The notes under the pieces were generated by a model. That model saw only the letters and a list, made by a program, of their open reading frames with translations, did no database searches and was not told the DNA's origin. A stretch of DNA of 64,000 nucleotides from UTCHB3 sp964625575 (GTDB taxonomy: Bacteria; Bacteroidota; Ignavibacteria; Ignavibacteriales; Ignavibacteriaceae), in the NCBI GenBank assembly GCA_964625575.1, contig CAZVBQ010000007.1:48010-112009 (forward strand), given 5' to 3'. Both the position numbers and the translations under genes were made by a program. Within the stretch, counting starts at the first letter, position 1. Every line of letters begins with the position of its first letter. Positions 60,656-64,000 of the stretch are shown one piece after another.

Positions 60656-60822
60656 CGTTAATCAGTTAAATCCGTGTGCATCTGCGTCCCTCTCTAAATC
60701 TTTGCCCCTACCCCTGTATAACCCCTGACGGGGTTACTCATCGCTCATCACTTATATCTCGCTACTCACCACTCGCTACACACTACCTTACCGCGTAACG
60801 GGCAACGCGCAACGCGCAACAC
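60656..60822. repeat. Mixed 9-nt and 7-nt repeat remnants upstream of the oxidoreductase operon
   Basis: Inverse CACGGATTT-class units (60656-60690, AAATCCGTGTGCATCTGCG), a CCCCTGACGGGG hairpin (60722-60733), inverse ATGAGYK (ACTCATCGCTCATCACTTAT, 60736-60755), CTCGCTACTCACCACTCGCT heptads (60758-60777) and GGGCAACGCGCAACGCGCAA (60800-60819). Confidence 0.7.
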
Positions 60823-60925
60823 TACCTCTACTTCTCAATTGTTAGAAAAAAAGTGATGAGATTCTATATTTTGACAAAATCAGAAATCAGTTGTTGTTAA
60901 AACAGCAATTAAAGCGAATAAAAGT

Positions 60926-60943
60926 TTGGCACAGTAGTTGTTT
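60926..60943 (+). promoter_or_regulatory. Candidate sigma-54 (-24/-12) promoter
   Basis: TTGGCACAGTAGTTGTTT fits the TTGGCAC-N5-TTGC consensus except for T in place of C in the -12 element. Transcription would start near 60955, some 30 nt before the ATG at 60986. No enhancer-binding activator gene is near. Confidence 0.4.
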
Positions 60944-60985
60944 GTAAAAATGATACTGGATTAAAAAACGGAAAGATCACTAAAA

Positions 60986-61216
60986 ATGGCAGTAAAAGGC
61001 ACAATAATTATAGACACCGAGCTTTGCAAGGGTTGCGAGCTTTGCGTGCTTGCTTGCCCTCAGAAAGGCCTGATCCTTTCAGACAAGATAAATTTAAAAG
61101 GTTACCGCGTTGTTGAGCTTTACATGGACAATTGCACCGGCTGCGTTAATTGCGCGCTGGTATGCCCCGACTCCGCGATAACTGTTTACCGCGAGAAGAA
61201 AGCCAAAGCGGAATAA
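60986..61216 (+). CDS. 2-oxoacid:ferredoxin oxidoreductase, delta (ferredoxin) subunit
   Basis: 76-residue 2[4Fe-4S] ferredoxin-type subunit with two cluster motifs (C-K-G-C-E-L-C-V-L-A-C-P and C-T-G-C-V-N-C-A-L-V-C-P). It collects electrons from the TPP/Fe-S core and passes them to free ferredoxin. It is first gene of a tight delta-alpha-beta-gamma operon (gaps of 12, 14 and 13 nt), the order known for korDABC/vor-type enzymes. Confidence 0.92.
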   Translation: MAVKGTIIIDTELCKGCELCVLACPQKGLILSDKINLKGYRVVELYMDNCTGCVNCALVCPDSAITVYREKKAKAE

Positions 61217-61228
61217 GGAAAGAATACG

Positions 61229-62299
61229 ATGGAGAAGAAAGAATTAAAAGGTAAAGAAGTCCGCCTGATGAAGGGCAACGAGGCTATGGCCGAAGCTGCT
61301 ATCAGAGCGGGACTTGATGCTTATTTCGGCTACCCGATCACTCCGCAGTCGGAAGTGATGGAATACCTTACGGAGCAGATCCCGATCAGAAGAGGTGTCG
61401 TGCTTCAGGCAGAAAGTGAAGTGGCGTCGATCAACATGGTTTATGGTGCTGCCGGCGCGGGTGCCCGCGTTATGACATCATCTTCAAGCCCCGGCATGAG
61501 CCTCATGCAGGAGGGCATTTCATACATCGCCAGCGCGCAGCTCCCTTGTCTGCTCGTTAATGTGATGCGCGGCGGTCCGGGTCTCGGAACAATCCAGCCT
61601 TCACAGGGCGACTACTTCCAGGCTGTTAAAGGCGGCGGTCACGGCGACTACAAGCTTTTCACACTCGCCCCTTCAACCGTTCAGGAAATGGTCGATTTCG
61701 TATTTGAAGGCTTCAGAATGGCCGAAAAATACAGAAACCCTGCCATGATCCTCGCCGATGGCGCTCTCGGACAGATGATGGAAAAAGTTGAGCTCCCAGC
61801 CGAGGGGTCACTTCCTCATGTAATACCCGACTGGGCAACCACGGGCAAAAAAGAGGGAAGAAAACAGAATGTAATAACCTCCCTCTTCATCCAACCAGAG
61901 AAAATGGAAGGCATCAACCACGAACTTCAGGCTAAATACAAAGCGATGGAATCGGAAGTAAAGTCGGAATCGATCAACACTGAAGACGCTGAGATCGTTA
62001 TCGTGGCCTTCGGCCTCGTTGCCAGGATCTGTATGAAAGCCGCCGAACTTGCCCGTGAAAAAGGGATAAAAGTAGGTGTTATCAGACCGGTAACCCTCTT
62101 CCCGTTCCCCTCGAAGGTGCTTGCCGACACTTCAGACAGAGTGAAGAAATTCCTCGTGGTCGAGATGAACGCCGGCCAGATGGTCGAAGATGTCCGCCTC
62201 GCCATTAACGGCAAAGCCGATGTTCAGTTCTTCGGAAGAATGGGTGGAATGATCCCGACTCCGGAAGAAATCCTTGAAAAGATCGAAACAATGAAATAA
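61229..62299 (+). CDS. vorB: 2-oxoacid:ferredoxin oxidoreductase, alpha subunit (VorB-like)
   Basis: 356 residues. The diagnostic start LMKGNEAMAEAAIRAGLDAY with YPITPQSEVMEY and the long MTSSSSPGMSLMQEGISYIA, MRGGPGLGTIQPSQGDYFQA and GGGHGDYKLF stretch match the alpha subunit family annotated as VorB (2-oxoisovalerate) in many genomes; 2-oxoglutarate (KorA) is the alternative substrate. It uses the pyrimidine-binding/transketolase-like fold and pairs with the beta subunit at 62314. Presence of a separate pyruvate dehydrogenase argues against pyruvate as main substrate. Confidence 0.9.
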   Translation: MEKKELKGKEVRLMKGNEAMAEAAIRAGLDAYFGYPITPQSEVMEYLTEQIPIRRGVVLQAESEVASINMVYGAAGAGARVMTSSSSPGMSLMQEGISYIASAQLPCLLVNVMRGGPGLGTIQPSQGDYFQAVKGGGHGDYKLFTLAPSTVQEMVDFVFEGFRMAEKYRNPAMILADGALGQMMEKVELPAEGSLPHVIPDWATTGKKEGRKQNVITSLFIQPEKMEGINHELQAKYKAMESEVKSESINTEDAEIVIVAFGLVARICMKAAELAREKGIKVGVIRPVTLFPFPSKVLADTSDRVKKFLVVEMNAGQMVEDVRLAINGKADVQFFGRMGGMIPTPEEILEKIETMK

Positions 62300-62313
62300 C
62301 GGGAGAAGATACG

Positions 62314-63114
62314 ATGGAACAATTTTTAATTAACCCCGATTGCATGGTATATGACAATCATCCCGTTACCCTCACCGGCGAGCCATTCCATTATTGCCCC
62401 GGTTGCGGGCATGGTGTTATCCATAAAGTGCTTATGGAAGTGGTACGCGAGCTTGGCATTCAGGAAGAGGTAATAGGTGTTGCCCCTGTAGGATGCTCCG
62501 TTTTCGCTTATCACTATATGAATGTCGATATGCAGGAGGCAGCTCACGGTCGCGCTAGCGCCGTTGCCACCGGCATTAAAAGAGTAAGACCTGAGAAGTT
62601 TGTTTTCTCATACCAGGGTGACGGCGACCTTGCCGCCATCGGTACCGCGGAAACGATGCACACCGTTAACCGTGGTGAGAACATTCTGATGGTTTTCGTT
62701 AACAACGCCATATACGGAATGACGGGCGGTCAGATGGCCCCCACTTCACTCGTCGGGATGAAAACCTCCACTTCCCCTTACGGAAGGGATGCCGCTTCGA
62801 TGGGTAACCCTCTGAAGATCACAGAGCTCATCGCTCAGCTCCCGGGCGCGTACTATGTTACAAGGCAGGCCGTGCACACCGCCAACGCAGTACGCAAACT
62901 CACCAAGGCGTTCAAGAACGCGTTCGAATATCAGAAACTGCACCGCGGCACATGCTTTATTGAAGTAGTGTCAAATTGTCCGTCGGGATGGAAAATGAGC
63001 CCCGTGCAGTCGATCGACTGGATCGAAGAGAACATGCTTCCCCTCTATCCGCTTGGTGACATAAAGGTGCCCGATCCAAAGACAGGCGAGCCTGTGTTGG
63101 TACACAAAAATTAA
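62314..63114 (+). CDS. 2-oxoacid:ferredoxin oxidoreductase, TPP-binding beta subunit
   Basis: 266 residues. CPGCGHG near the N-terminus provides cluster Cys, VAPVGCSVFAYHYMNVD follows, and the thiamine-diphosphate motif GDGDLAAIG with NNAIYGMTGGQMAPTS is complete. It also has the C-terminal EVVSNCPSGWKMSP of the family. It catalyses decarboxylation and acyl transfer to CoA together with alpha; electrons go to the delta subunit. It starts 14 nt after alpha. Confidence 0.93.
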   Translation: MEQFLINPDCMVYDNHPVTLTGEPFHYCPGCGHGVIHKVLMEVVRELGIQEEVIGVAPVGCSVFAYHYMNVDMQEAAHGRASAVATGIKRVRPEKFVFSYQGDGDLAAIGTAETMHTVNRGENILMVFVNNAIYGMTGGQMAPTSLVGMKTSTSPYGRDAASMGNPLKITELIAQLPGAYYVTRQAVHTANAVRKLTKAFKNAFEYQKLHRGTCFIEVVSNCPSGWKMSPVQSIDWIEENMLPLYPLGDIKVPDPKTGEPVLVHKN

Positions 63115-63127
63115 TCAGGATTATGAA

Positions 63128-63688
63128 ATGAAGACAGAAGAAATAATCATAGCGGGATTCGGCGGGCAGGGTGTCCTCTCAATGGGGCAGATGCTTGCTT
63201 ACTCCGCTCTTATCGACAATAAAGAGACAAGCTGGATGCCTTCATATGGACCCGAAATGCGCGGTGGCACCGCGAATTGCGTGGTGATCGTATCAGACAG
63301 CCGGATCAGTTCACCGATCGTTACCAAATTCGATACAGCCATCGTGCTCAACCAGCCTTCGATGGACAAGTTCGAAAAGGCCGTGAAACCGGGCGGATGC
63401 CTCTTCTATGAAGAGTCAACCATCATTCAGGCTCCCATGAGGAAAGATATCAACATCTACCGTATCAGCGCCCTGCGCGAAGCTGAAAGGCTGAACAAAA
63501 AGCAGGTCGCCAACATGGTTATGCTCGGTGCCTTCCTCGAAGTGAAGCCGATTGTAGAATACAGCAGCATCCTCGCGGCGCTTAAGAAAGTGCTCCCCGA
63601 AAGGCACCACCACCTCATTCCCGTGAATGAGCAGGCGCTTCTGAAGGGCAAAGAGATAATCCAGGAATACATGAAAGAACCGGTTTAA
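63128..63688 (+). CDS. 2-oxoacid:ferredoxin oxidoreductase, gamma subunit
   Basis: 186 residues of the gamma family: IIIAGFGGQGVLSMGQMLAY, then SWMPSYGPEMRGGTANCVVI, then FDTAIVLNQPSMDKF. Gamma binds CoA side features and completes the alpha-beta-gamma-delta enzyme. It is fourth in the operon, 13 nt after beta and 21 nt before the small helical gene. Confidence 0.92.
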   Translation: MKTEEIIIAGFGGQGVLSMGQMLAYSALIDNKETSWMPSYGPEMRGGTANCVVIVSDSRISSPIVTKFDTAIVLNQPSMDKFEKAVKPGGCLFYEESTIIQAPMRKDINIYRISALREAERLNKKQVANMVMLGAFLEVKPIVEYSSILAALKKVLPERHHHLIPVNEQALLKGKEIIQEYMKEPV

Positions 63689-63709
63689 CCGGAGAGGCGG
63701 GTACCCATA

Positions 63710-63979
63710 ATGACCGAACATATTTGCAACTGCGACAAGATCTGTAAAAACACCTGTGCCACGCTGCAGGAAGCCCTGCGGAAGGAGACAGGTACCGTCA
63801 AATACTATGAAGGTATGATGGACCAGTGCAGCACCCCCGATGTCAAGGACTTTCTCGGCGAGATCATCGATGCCAGAAGGCTGGAGATCATGAAGATCAT
63901 CCAAAAACTTAATGAGATCCAGGCCCGCTCCCAGATCGTTGACGGAGTTATCTCCAGCTTTGATGATGGAGAAGAATAG
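63710..63979 (+). CDS. Small Cys-rich helical protein at the end of the oxidoreductase operon
   Basis: 89 residues. The N-terminus has four Cys in close order (HICNCDKICKNTCATLQEAL), followed by two long helices (ETGTVKYYEGMMDQCSTPDV; LGEIIDARRLEIMKIIQKLN) with rubrerythrin/ferritin-like character (E-x-x-x-Y, DARRLEIMKII). It is not recognised as a named family. Position and strand suggest co-expression with the oxidoreductase, perhaps for iron-sulfur care or oxygen protection; that is speculation. The stop TAG merges into a TAACACY repeat at the window edge. Confidence 0.7.
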   Translation: MTEHICNCDKICKNTCATLQEALRKETGTVKYYEGMMDQCSTPDVKDFLGEIIDARRLEIMKIIQKLNEIQARSQIVDGVISSFDDGEE

Positions 63980-64000
63980 GTGTTAGGTGTTAGGTATTAG
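63977..64000. repeat. TAACACY heptads (inverse) starting at a stop codon
   Basis: TAGGTGTTAGGTGTTAGGTA starts with the stop codon of the preceding gene and runs off the window. The same junction geometry occurs at the aroF stop (TAGGTGTTAAGTG). Confidence 0.8.

Noticed and set aside
1..64000. tRNA, rRNA, insertion-sequence transposase, integrase or prophage genes
   Set aside because: I looked for these on both strands and found no transposase, recombinase or phage motifs and no tRNA cloverleaf that I could support.

Overview
The window reads as a chromosomal segment of an Ignavibacteria-like member of the Bacteroidota/Chlorobi lineage. Four large secreted proteins end in, or resemble, type IX secretion (T9SS) C-terminal sorting domains; three carry the NYPNPFNPST-type motif common in Ignavibacteria. 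There is also a PorV-like protein, two TonB-dependent receptors with carboxypeptidase-regulatory-like N-domains, and a TPR/AraC hybrid regulator. The taxonomic call is inference from these families; no rRNA or tRNA gene is visible.

Layout: (1) 1-5.7 kb: two tandem paralogous T9SS-sorted Asp-box/YCF48-like proteins between repeat blocks. (2) 5.8-12 kb: a secreted TPR-like protein, DAHP synthase (aroF), a four-helix-bundle (S23/23S-IVP family) gene framed by inverted repeats, a COG2509-type flavoprotein and a PAS histidine kinase. (3) 12.2-20.9 kb: central carbon metabolism, with pyruvate dehydrogenase E1-E2-E3 and aconitase. (4) 21-32 kb: a BatA-like membrane protein, then a probable surface operon of TonB receptor, 1170-residue secreted protein, PorV-like channel component and a T9SS protein with two carbohydrate-binding-like modules. 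(5) 32-44 kb: a methyltransferase-like protein, SGNH hydrolase, parvulin-type foldase, PAP2-type membrane protein, a Tat/NusG-II protein with ApbE and RseC, NfnAB, and a TPR/AraC regulator. (6) 44-60 kb: a 2012-residue secreted beta-helix protein, small envelope proteins, a TPR lipoprotein/DUF4292/EnvC-like row, a ferredoxin plus geranylgeranyl-reductase-like flavoprotein, and a second TonB receptor. (7) 61-64 kb: a four-subunit 2-oxoacid:ferredoxin oxidoreductase with a small Cys-rich helical protein.

The redox genes fit together. The oxidoreductase at 61 kb reduces ferredoxin, NfnAB can couple ferredoxin to NAD(P)H, and the ferredoxin/flavoprotein pair at 56 kb could use low-potential electrons to saturate isoprenoid chains. 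PDH and aconitase feed the TCA pathway.

The most unusual content is not a gene. Nearly every longer intergenic gap is filled with imperfect tandem repeats that fall into two classes: 7-nt units (ATGAGYK, GSGCAAC, CRCTACT, GTRTGAW, TAACACY, ACCACTR, GGCTGAR) and 9-nt units (CCGCAAAGG, CACAGAGCC, CACGGATTT, CACAAAGAC types). The 9-nt blocks are often arranged as large fold-backs. The same families occur in frame inside all three interdomain linkers of the PDH E2 gene, supply or abut stop codons of several genes, and frame the four-helix-bundle gene as inverted repeats. This resembles in form the heptanucleotide STRRs of heterocystous cyanobacteria, but here with a second 9-nt class and coding-sequence invasion.
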